Positions 57,701 through 64,000 of a DNA stretch of 64,000 bases are shown here, piece after piece. The stretch is from Ooceraea biroi (Eukaryota > Arthropoda > Insecta > Hymenoptera > Formicidae). The translations under genes were made by a program, and so were the position numbers. The DNA is taken from the NCBI RefSeq assembly GCF_003672135.1, contig NC_039515.1:5704001-5768000 (forward strand). Direction: 5' to 3'. A model generated the notes under the pieces. It was not told where the DNA came from. It saw only the letters and a list, made by a program, of their open reading frames with translations, and searched no databases. Every line of letters begins with the position of its first letter. The stretch's first letter is position 1.

Positions 57701-60700
57701 CGTCGACGAATGGATCGACTGAAAAGAAGAGTCATTTTATCGTGATGGAATCCATCTCTTGCCAGAGCATTAAATGTTGATCGTACAACAGTTACCAAAC
57801 ATTTACATGAAATGGGAAAAATTCAGAAAGAAGGGAAATGGGTTCGACATCAATTATCGGAAAGTGCCATTGCGAACCGGTTGAACATTTGCATTTCGTT
57901 GATCGCCAGGCAAAAAAAGAAGAGTCCTTTGTCTCGGATCGTTACTGGGGATGAAAAGTGGATCTATTTTGATAATCCGAAACGCAGAAAATCATGGGTG
58001 GATCCAGGCGAACCGTCAACATCCACTCCGAGACGCAATATTCACGGTTGAAAAGTAATGCTCCGTATTTGGTGGGATAGTGTACTATGAGCTGTTAAAT
58101 CCGCATGAGACTGTCACGGCTGATCGTTATCGACACCAATTATACAAGTTGAAGCAAGCATTGGACCAAAAACGACCAGCAATTGCGAGTAAACGACGGA
58201 AAGTGATTCTTCTTCGTGACAACGCTCGACCTCACGTTGCGTTATCAGTGAAACAAGCACTATTAGAGCTTGAATGGCAAGTCTTACCGCACCCCGCGTA
58301 TTCTCCATGCGATTATTATTTGTTCCGGTCGATGCAAGACGCTTTAGAGGATACACACTTTCATAATTTCGAAGAAGTGCGAAAATTCGTCGACGAATGG
58401 ATCAACTGAAAAGAAGAGTGATTTTATCGTGGTGGATCCATCTGTTGCCAGAAAGATGGGAAAAAGTTATAGAAAAGGAAGGAAAATATTTTGATTAAGG
58501 TATTCATTCATTATCATATTTAAATACATGCGTTTTTGAGCAAAAAAACCCTCAAAACTAAATCACACCCCTAATATTTCGGGAGAGCGGAGATTTCAAG
58601 TAGATGTTTCGGGAGCTCCAATGAAGGCTCAAAAAAAATGGAAATGATCGTTTTGCCATGTCACCATTATATGTCACCGGATATCCTGACCCATCGACGG
58701 AATCGCCGATTACTTCCGGTTCAGCCTATAAAATCCGCAAATGTTGCACGATCACCCCTAACAGATGATTTTTTAGCACCGTCGCGCCGGCTGCTCGGCC
58801 AGCGTTCATTTTAATTCGAGCGTGCCATCGTGTGACACGGCGTTCGTTGACGAGGCGGAGAGCAGCAAAAAGTGAGCTCGACATTTTGCATGACACGCGG
58901 AATAATGGCGGTGGGCTGCGGTCCGTCCGCAGTGCGGGGCGCACGTAAAAACGGAAGCAGAGTGGCGTCAATATTGTGCGCGAATGCACGCAATGTTGCA
59001 CGCTGTCACGTCGTAGACAATGGCACTCGCTCGAATCTCGTAACGTCCACTACGATCAATCATCACATGAAGAGAGCAAACGATAAAATTGCCACCGCAA
59101 TACCTTATCAGAGGAAAATGTAAACCACATTATCGAACAATACAATCCAACTTTCCACAATTCTTTCCCATTGAGCGCCCTACATTGACATTGACATATC
59201 ACACAGCACGCCAGTTGATCGTAAAATATTTCAGAATCAAATCATTTTCTATATCTTGCAGATTCGGAATTCGCCCAGATTCGGCGAAACAATTTCGGGA
59301 AACGGAGACGCTTTTGGCTTCTAAAATTGCAGTTGATTAACGAGAATTCAGCTTAATGATTGTGTATCGTGGTGTTGCGGCAACGATTGTATCAAAATTC
59401 CGCGTAACGATTGCACTGAATTTCGGAGTTGACGCAGGCGTTTGCGAAACAGCAATCAGAGATACGTGGAATTATCGTTAATAACGACGGTGGTGTGTGC
59501 GCGGCGATGGCAGCAAACGGGGGTTGCTCGTGGCAAAACGAATCGCCGGATCCGTTTTTGCGGGAACATCCCGGTTCGAATTTTCAATTTATTTCCCTCG
59601 GGATAGCACAGGAGTACGAATTATTATTTTTGCTTCAGCGGAACCAGCCAAGAGCATCATCGGGCCAAATACAAACCTCTGGCCCGACCACCTCTTTCTG
59701 TGCTAACTGCACTCTTTCACGTATCGTGCAGCACTCTCGCGAGTGCATCCCTAATGGCTTGCGTGTTGCATGATTCGTGAAACTTTTCAGTGATTCCGCG
59801 GATTGTGCGATGCGCCGGTATGTGTGTATGCGTGATTCTACGCAATATCAAGCCTGCACGCCATAATGATGAACTCGATATACAATTTATGATTCGTAAT
59901 TTGGGGAGACAATGCTTTCCCGAAAATCGTTCGGCGCACACGATGCATCATATATCTCGTACATTTTCTCTTGCGCTGCATCAGACGTTGCTCCGTGTTT
60001 GTGACAGTGTAAGTGTATTCCCCCAACGTCGACGTGATCCGGCTCGTCGGAAATATTTGTAATAATACAAATATTGTAAATATTTTATTATATATATATT
60101 TATTTGGTAAATGTTCGTGTGGTTATATTTTTTCTATATACTATTAATGTCATTGAAATTCTTGAAATTATTGAAAGTTATCATTGATTTTTGAAACTGT
60201 TGTATGAATTGTTAAATTATTGAATTGTTGCACTATAAACCTTGTACTGCTCATACTTTGACAAACGGGAGGTTCTCTCAATTCTGGTCACCGAATTGTG
60301 GACGAAGGAGACGCAGTGAGAAGGCGACCGATGTGGACGGGAGCGAAGAGAGAACAGCGAGGTGTGTTTCCACCCATAGAACAGACGAGGATGGACGATG
60401 ACCAGGGGCGTATGCCCAATTATATCGACTGTCAGCATCAAATATCGATTGGCATCGATCCATCGACGGCAAGGAACGCATGCGCAAATGACCGACGGCA
60501 CCGTACCCGGTCTATGCTCGAAGGAGCAGGATCACCGTGTGGCACTCTTGTGATGGCTGTGCTTGTCTAAGGTTAACAGGATCCAGGAGTCAACTCCCGA
60601 GAAGCCGGATCGCCGTTTGATAAAATACTATCATCCGTAGACGGTTACAGTTGAGACTGCAAAATAATATACCTACTAAAGGCTGACAGAGTAAGAGACC

Positions 60701-63700
60701 TCCCGTCGTGAATTGTGAGTACTCTAAACTTGTACAATTCTGCCTAAAGCAAATTTATATTATATAGTATTGGAAGTTTCATCTAACGTTTTTATTTATT
60801 TCTCAATCATATCTTGTCGATCGTCTATATTATGTAGAGTATAGTATTGTTCCGATAGTCAATATTATTGGGTCGTCCGGAAAGTTCGTGCCGATTTTGA
60901 AGGAAAATTCAAAGGCAACATTTTTTTATGTCGATAAATATTTATTGACTTATGTATGCACCGTTTTGTTTCACAACCTTTGTCCATCTTTCACGCAACT
61001 GGAAGATTCCATTCTCCCAGAACTTCTTAGGTTTCTCGGCGAAAAACTCCTCAAGGTGATTTTTTATGTCGATCAAAGAGTTGAAGTTCTTGCCGCTAAG
61101 AGAATTTTGCAAAGACCTAAATAAGTGAAAGTCTGAAGGTGCAATGTCTGGTGAATACGGTGGGTGAGGTAGCACATCCCAGCCAAACTCCAACAATTTT
61201 TGTCGGGTGGTCAAAGAAACATGAGGTCTGGCATTGTCCTAATGGAACACGACGCCCTTCCTATTAGCTAATTCTGGACGTTTTTCCTGAATCGCTGTCT
61301 TTAATTCGTCCAGTTGCGAGCAGTACTTATCTGCATTTATCGTTTGGTTGTGTGGTAGGAGCTCATAATATAGGATTCCTTTCCAATCCCACCAGACACA
61401 GAGCATGACTTTTTTTGGATGAAGGCCGGCTTTCGGAGTGGTTAATGCTGGTTCATTTCGCTTACCCCAGGATCTTTTTCGTTCTACATTGTTGTAAATG
61501 ATCCATTTTTCGTCACCCGTCACTAATTGCTTCAAAAATGGTACGTTTTCGTTGCGCTTGTACAGCGAGTCGCAGATGGAAATGCGATCCATTAAATTTT
61601 TTCGGCCAAATTATGCGGAACCCATACATCATAGCGACTTACGTAACCAAGCTTCACTACATGATCGTGGACAGTGGTTTTCGATATTTTCAGTATCTCT
61701 GCTAATTCACGTGTCGTGTAGCGCGGGTTATTCTCGATCAGTGTCTTGATTTGGTCATCATCAGTAGTAGAGGGTCTGCCCGAGCGTTCTTGGTCTTTAA
61801 GGGTTAAAATCACCAGCTCTAAACTTAGCGAACCACTTACGTACGGTTCTTTCAGCTAAAGCGCCTTCTCCGTAAACAGAACATATCGAATTTGTTGCTT
61901 GTGAGGCATTTTTGCCTTTCCGGTAATAGAAAAGCATCAAGTGTCTAAAATGTTCTTTGTTTTCTTCCATCTTCAAAAGAGTACAAAACTGACACGAATC
62001 AATTTATCTGAAACAACTTTTTTCCTAAAGATGCGTTGAAATGTCACCTTTAAGCATATGTATATAAATCGTATGTTTTCAATAACATTGATATATTCAG
62101 ACATGTTCCAACGCCATCTATTAAAAATTGGCACGAACTTTCCGGACGACCCAATATATAAAAAGGGTCCTCCCAATTATCCACCCCCTGAGACCTTATT
62201 AATTTTACTGGTTTTATAAAAATCAGTTGGCGCCCAGTACATATATCGTCTTAGTATATATTTTAATAAATTAGCGACCTGACAGCCGCGGACCCGGCCG
62301 CGTCAGGTGAAGCCGAGTAACAAAAAAATACCGGTCGCACGTTATTATCTATTAGGTGAATGCCAAAGTTTCAGTCTCTTTTTCAGCGCTCTGATATTAT
62401 TACTTAAACTTCAAATAAATTCTTGCTTTTTGACGTTTCTAAAAACGTAGCATCGAAGCTTATAAAACGTCATGATTCAACGATAAACATAATTTCGAAA
62501 AACAATAGTGAACGCAAATATTTTGATGACTGAATTGTATTAAGCACCTAAAGCGAAAAACGTGCAAAAAATGACTAAACTTTTTGTATATTCCTAATAA
62601 TTCTAAGTTTCATTAATAAAAAAATCTTGTTTTACACTGAATAATTATTCAGACCATATCGGATCCCTTCGCTATCTACGAATGGCCTTCGGATAACCAT
62701 CTAGATAACGTCTTCGGACAAGCTATCATTCTTTAGCTTTCTCTTCTTTATTTCTTCGCCATGGTTACGCGATCGGTCCGATATTCAGGACCATCGTCAG
62801 GGTATCGATTGCAGCCGCCATGTCTGGCTGCGTGTGAAACGGGACGAGTTCTCCATATCGTTCTCGCGATTATAGTCGCCTCCCGAACATCTGTCCTCAG
62901 TGCAACAAGTTTGCCATTGTTCCCCAGAGCTGTCGTAAGCCGCGGCCGGAAAATCTCTCGGCCGGATACACGGTGGTACCACGTTTTACACAAACGGCCG
63001 AAATTTCAAGCTTGAACCACACTCGACTGCTATAGCGACTATTACTACCCCTGCCATGTTTTCTGAATGTATTCAATAGTGTAAGTGAGACACGCGTTAA
63101 GTTTCAGTTATGTGTGCTTTACGGATTTACACTCTATGTAAAGCCAATAACTTTGCTAGTGCTATGTTGCGAACTCGCTCCTTTGTTGGATAAATGTTTT
63201 CCTCAATTGCCTGCATCAGTAGTCTCACTTTCTTTTAATTGGAGTTGATGTCCTTTTAATACCGAACGTCGAAGCACTGCAGCAGGATTCTGCCGATCGT
63301 TGACGCGGGGGGTGGGAGTTCAGATCTGTGAAAGCAGCTGGAAAAAGACACGCCGAGGGGTGCTTCAGCCGAGAGAGCTCCATCATCGTGCCTCTCGCCT
63401 CTCGGCGCTCCTTTTTTCTTTCGTTATCCGCGCAGAGGACTGCGCGACAAAGCTCGCGCGCTTTAATATAACTATCGACTACTACGAATCGTTTAACAAT
63501 CAGCGTTTAATAATCGCCTCGATAATCGCGCTCGAGAATATCTATTATATGTCATGCAGCAAACTGGATGTCGCCGCGTTTCGAAGCGCAACTCTCGAGC
63601 TGCCTGATTTCCCATGAGATTTTTCCGGGTAAATTTGATTATCGTGCACCGTTTTTTTACACGATCCTGTATTGCTGCTTGATTATTCCCGACACTTCTG

Positions 63701-63986
63701 TATCGCGTTTAATCTTGTATGAAACGGCGACAAGTTACAAGGCTGCGTGATTTTTGCTGGACACACGTTGTACTTACCCCGCTCCAACCGTAGGGGAGGA
63801 AACCCTTATGCTCGGACCAGTTCTCGGAATCCACGTAAAACATGCCCGCCGCCATAACGAAGACCCAGACGGCGAGGTTGATGGCGTTCAACACGTTGTT
63901 GAACACCAGGGACTTTTTTACGCCCGCCGCCATCAGCAGCATCATGAATATCGTAATGACGAACGCGATAAAGTCTGGCGGCCGTC
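42390..63986 (-). CDS. Cationic amino acid transporter, SLC7A/CAT family (partial gene span)
   Basis: Ten exons join in phase on the minus strand: 63986-63778, 50102-49931, 49653-49470, 48275-48151, 47074-46821, 46366-46124, 45858-45714, 45487-45394, 45290-45160 and 42778-42390, giving about 650 residues. The N-terminal exons lie beyond the window. The protein is a multi-pass plasma-membrane carrier of basic amino acids. Diagnostic segments are TGAATCFYAFIGFD, IATTGEEATNP, SMFPMPRIVYAMAQDGL, GTLLAYTLVSTCVLILRYQP, GLPFVPAIAVTVNIYLIFKL and RFTVWMIIG. A long hydrophilic insert (exons E-F, Ser/Asp/Glu-rich) separates membrane segments, and a Gln-rich tail ends TWDD. The insert suggests a CAT-4-like branch, less certain than the family. 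A 13.7-kb intron holds many transposons. Confidence 0.93.
43248..44463 (+). mobile_element. TTAA-flanked element (1,216 bp) nested in the long-TIR element
   Basis: It begins TTAAGGAGGTATTCTAGTGTA and ends with the complement of TTAAGGGGGTATTCTAGTGTAA. TTAA is at 43248-43251 and 44460-44463. The ends resemble those of the 728-bp foldbacks (TTAAGGGGGG), which suggests a related mobilising enzyme. It holds a short coding remnant. Confidence 0.75.
43554..43871 (+). pseudogene. Fragment of a transposon-associated protein of uncertain family
   Basis: A frame of about 105 codons includes PKHLHAGAKVVEIATFLAVI, a central FNKGFMPIFKLM and MGVSIGQ, a basic stretch rich in Arg, and the ending CPLYGPGLAD before TGA. 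The pattern resembles C-terminal ends of uncharacterised arthropod transposon proteins with Mutator-like domains. That resemblance is from memory and not verified. No ATG suits its N-terminal end, so it is probably truncated. Confidence 0.5.
45160..45290 (-). CDS. CAT transporter exon I
   Basis: The acceptor is CTGTTGCAG. It reads FMTPGLPFVPAIAVTVNIYL and LTLVRFTVWMII, two membrane segments typical of CAT C-terminal halves. The donor is GTACAT. Confidence 0.92.
45394..45487 (-). CDS. CAT transporter exon H
   Basis: The acceptor is TTTTTTCAG. It reads NMGTFTTILLFLFLFAIIG and AISRKPQN, a membrane helix and the conserved SRxPQN-type end. The donor is GTAGGA. Confidence 0.9.
45714..45858 (-). 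CDS. CAT transporter exon G
   Basis: The acceptor is TCTCCTAG. It reads AAQYLCPAIFPWVDRGPATE and VMKLVGILYGLIVIFDLIIV, a membrane segment. The donor is GTGAGG. Confidence 0.92.
46124..46366 (-). CDS. CAT transporter exon F, hydrophilic insert
   Basis: The acceptor is AATTCCAG. It reads VRRVRRCNSSSPDSDDTYGG and ends YLQRRLQ, in phase 0 at both ends. This acidic, Ser-rich loop is probably cytosolic and enlarges the usual CAT loop. Confidence 0.92.
46821..47074 (-). CDS. CAT transporter exon E
   Basis: The acceptor is CTGTCCAG. It reads GTLLAYTLVSTCVLILRYQP and continues into a hydrophilic loop (PTKETQGNGQVTYGKEL). The donor is GTAAGG after ITATNNGQRIT. The longer open frame beyond these ends is intron read-through. 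Confidence 0.93.
47210..47881. mobile_element. 672-bp AT-rich element, copy 1
   Basis: It runs from TACACCGTTGAAAATTGTGC to AAAATAAAATGTTAA read in complement and TACACAGT at the other end. It is rich in GTTAA/TTAAC motifs and has no frame. It is almost identical, in reverse orientation, to 54157-54828. It lies between transporter exons E and D. Confidence 0.85.
48151..48275 (-). CDS. CAT transporter exon D
   Basis: The acceptor is CGCACAG. It reads KLSQVWPATGTPAVATLTSG and LEVLVEMMSI. The donor is GTAAGA. Confidence 0.92.
48431..49194. mobile_element. Foldback element of about 764 bp with telomere-like tracts
   Basis: The outer arms (ATTTGGGTAATTATTTAG type; GGAGCAACCTCG; GTCACCCTCCTGAGTGACC; GTCGCTCATTGTTTATT) reappear inverted on the right side. 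The centre is a second inverted repeat (TTTTCCGAAACTGGAGCCCC) flanking a C-rich stretch, with CCTAA and TTAGG runs beside it. No frame. It lies in the intron between transporter exons D and C. Confidence 0.8.
49470..49653 (-). CDS. CAT transporter exon C
   Basis: The acceptor is TTTCAG. It reads PYDQVDQDSALVEMFG, then the CAT hallmark SMFGSMFPMPRIVYAMAQDG. It ends LIF plus two bases of Arg before GTAATT. Confidence 0.92.
49931..50102 (-). CDS. CAT transporter exon B
   Basis: The acceptor is CTCCGTCAG. It reads VFTGAATCFYAFIGFDIIAT and ends VLTLI. The donor GTGGGT leaves one base G, completed to Val by exon C. Confidence 0.93.
50103..51597 (-). other. Start of the 13.7-kb transporter intron, no gene seen
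   Basis: No additional exon or recognisable mobile element. Confidence 0.5.
51600..52898 (-). mobile_element. Mariner family A, copy 2 (1,299 bp)
   Basis: It has the same ends as copy 1 (TTGGGTTGGCCAAAAAGTAA), with TA at 51598-51599 and 52899-52900. It is near-identical to 1857-3127 and lacks the 27-bp deletion. It lies in the sense direction in the transporter intron. Confidence 0.95.
51677..52713 (-). pseudogene. Mariner transposase pseudogene (family A, copy 2)
   Basis: It starts at ATG 52713 with MENQKEHFRH and keeps the LLKREENDRFLKRMITGDEKW region that copy 1 lost. It is broken by TGA at 52177-52179, the same 11-bp duplication near 51896-51919, and TAG at 51779-51781. The catalytic motifs TGDEKW, HHDNARP and PPYSPDLAPSDY are otherwise present. 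The natural stop is at 51677-51679. Confidence 0.93.
52901..54097 (-). other. Transporter intron, no gene seen
   Basis: Unassigned sequence. A frame at 53698-53973 has no recognisable motif. Confidence 0.45.
54098..55021. mobile_element. Mariner-derived MITE, copy 4, split by a nested element
   Basis: The ends GATATATGTAAAAATTTTAATC and ACTAAAACTTTTGCATACACC mark it. The 672-bp element at 54157-54828 interrupts it just after GATGCATAA, and the MITE resumes with ATTTAGTCATCAAAATATT. The MITE is therefore the older insertion. Confidence 0.75.
54157..54828. mobile_element. 672-bp AT-rich element, copy 2, nested in a MITE
   Basis: Same length and nearly the same sequence as 47210-47881 but inverted. 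It starts TACACAGTAAAAAATAAAAT and ends TTTTTAACGGTGTA. No frame. Confidence 0.87.
55022..56111 (-). other. Transporter intron, no gene seen
   Basis: A moderately GC-rich stretch near 55190-55500 looks unlike its surroundings and may be an old repeat, but no identity could be assigned. Confidence 0.4.
56112..56326. mobile_element. Mariner-derived MITE, copy 5
   Basis: The ends TATGTATGCAAATGTTTGTC and TTAAAACTTTTGCATATACACC are inverted repeats. The CAGCGCTCTGGTATTATTTAAA interior matches other copies. Confidence 0.72.
56809..58498 (+). pseudogene. Mariner transposase pseudogene with duplicated catalytic domain (family C, copy 3)
   Basis: It starts at ATG 56809 (MQLPKQHFRH). Both units carry the TGA after NIHG and the WWDSV frameshift, and lack DIAP. 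The first unit has an additional TAA (57470-57472) where other units have CAA. The natural stop is at 58496-58498. Confidence 0.92.
57074..58444 (+). repeat. Direct tandem array, two units of 685/686 bp
   Basis: Units are 57074-57758 and 57759-58444. Small deletions (2 bp in GATACACTTTC, 1 bp near GGTGGATCC) explain the departures from 687. The first unit starts TTGCTAGAGC, a one-base change from the shared TTGCCAGAGC. Confidence 0.94.
58578..60865 (-). other. Transporter intron, no gene seen
   Basis: No supported exon or recognised repeat family. The part from about 60240 may belong to an old retroelement (see the primer-binding-like site at 62228), which is only a suggestion. Confidence 0.35.
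60868..62154 (-). mobile_element. Mariner family D (1,287 bp)
   Basis: The ends TTGGGTCGTCCGGAAAGTTC and its complement frame it, with TA at 60866-60867 and 62155-62156. Its ends differ from those of families A-C. It lies in the sense direction in the transporter intron. Confidence 0.94.
60942..61970 (-). pseudogene. Mariner transposase pseudogene (family D)
   Basis: It starts at ATG 61970 with MEENKEHFRHLMLFYYRKGK. An extra base after GDFN (about 61800) and a missing base after AEK (about 61595) shift the frame. A TAG (61239-61241) precedes DNARPH. Catalytic motifs TGDEKW, DNARPH and YSPDIAPSDFHLF are all present. It ends GAYISQ before the stop at 60942. The lesions differ from those in families A and C. 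Confidence 0.92.
62157..63777 (-). other. Transporter intron next to exon A
   Basis: It contains a MITE (62352-62597) and a TGGCGCCC motif at 62228-62235. No other exon was recognised. Confidence 0.45.
62352..62597. mobile_element. Mariner-derived MITE, copy 6
   Basis: The ends TTAGGTGAATGCCAAAGTTTCAGTC and GACTAAACTTTTTGTATATTCCTAA are inverted repeats. The CAGCGCTCTGATATTATT and ATTTTGATGACTGAATTGTA interior is shared with other copies. Confidence 0.75.
63778..63986 (-). CDS. CAT transporter exon A
   Basis: It follows a CTCTCTTCCAG acceptor and reads RPPDFIAFVITIFMMLLMAA through FLPYGWSG, with two membrane segments. The donor is GTAAGT. Phase 0 into the next exon. Confidence 0.92.
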
Positions 63987-64000
63987 CTGGAAGAGAGATC

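Larger units (their letters stand above)
56631..58575 (+). mobile_element. Mariner family C, copy 3, with two tandem internal units (1,945 bp)
   Basis: Same ends as the other family C copies, with TA at 56629-56630 and 58576-58577. The length equals one mariner plus one extra unit. It lies antisense in the transporter intron. Confidence 0.95.

Noticed and set aside
1..64000. tRNA, rRNA or other structured RNA genes
   Set aside because: No TTCGAATCC-type box with a matching acceptor stem, and no rRNA-like sequence, was noticed on either strand by reading. A dedicated scan was not possible.

Overview
The window is eukaryotic, from an insect and most probably an ant or another hymenopteran. The evidence is spliced genes with GT-AG introns, arthropod-type chitin-binding (CBM14/peritrophin-A) proteins, short TTAGG/CCTAA tracts, and a heavy load of mariner elements with TA target duplications. 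The ant assignment is an inference from overall character; no marker gene proves it.

Three host genes were reconstructed by joining exons in phase. (1) Plus strand, about 7744-21428: a very large mucin-like cuticular protein with one CBM14 domain near the N-terminus and another at the C-terminus, separated by a Thr/Ser/Glu/Asp-rich spacer of about 1,500 residues; its first exon was not found. (2) Minus strand, 31857-24405: a complete four-exon gene for a 265-residue secreted protein with three CBM14 domains (CPAP3/obstructor type). Genes 1 and 2 are tail to tail. (3) Minus strand, 63986-42390: ten exons of a cationic amino acid transporter (SLC7A/CAT family); its 5' exons lie beyond the right edge. 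Exons A and B are separated by a 13.7-kb intron full of transposons.

Transposons fill much of the rest. Seven mariner elements belong to four families (called A-D here). A has two copies, 1857-3127 and 51600-52898. B has one copy, 5190-6475. C has three copies, 12617-15955, 25715-29716 and 56631-58575. D has one copy, 60868-62154. Family C is the most striking: each copy holds a direct tandem array of a 687-699 bp internal unit (second DNA-binding helix region plus the whole catalytic domain), repeated 4, 5 and 2 times, all joined at the same TTGCCAG microhomology inside one pair of terminal repeats. Other elements are a 728/729-bp TTAA-flanked foldback pair, a TTAA element nested in a 2-kb long-TIR element, three TATA-flanked CAGGRTGT elements (two with transposase remnants), a six-copy mariner-derived MITE family, two 672-bp twins in opposite orientation, and a 764-bp foldback with telomere-like tracts.

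The chitin-binding genes probably act in cuticle or other chitinous extracellular matrix. The transporter is unrelated in function. The long gene-poor stretch 32986-42389 holds several repeats and a near-perfect 108-bp hairpin, with no supported gene. No rRNA, tRNA or CRISPR array was seen.
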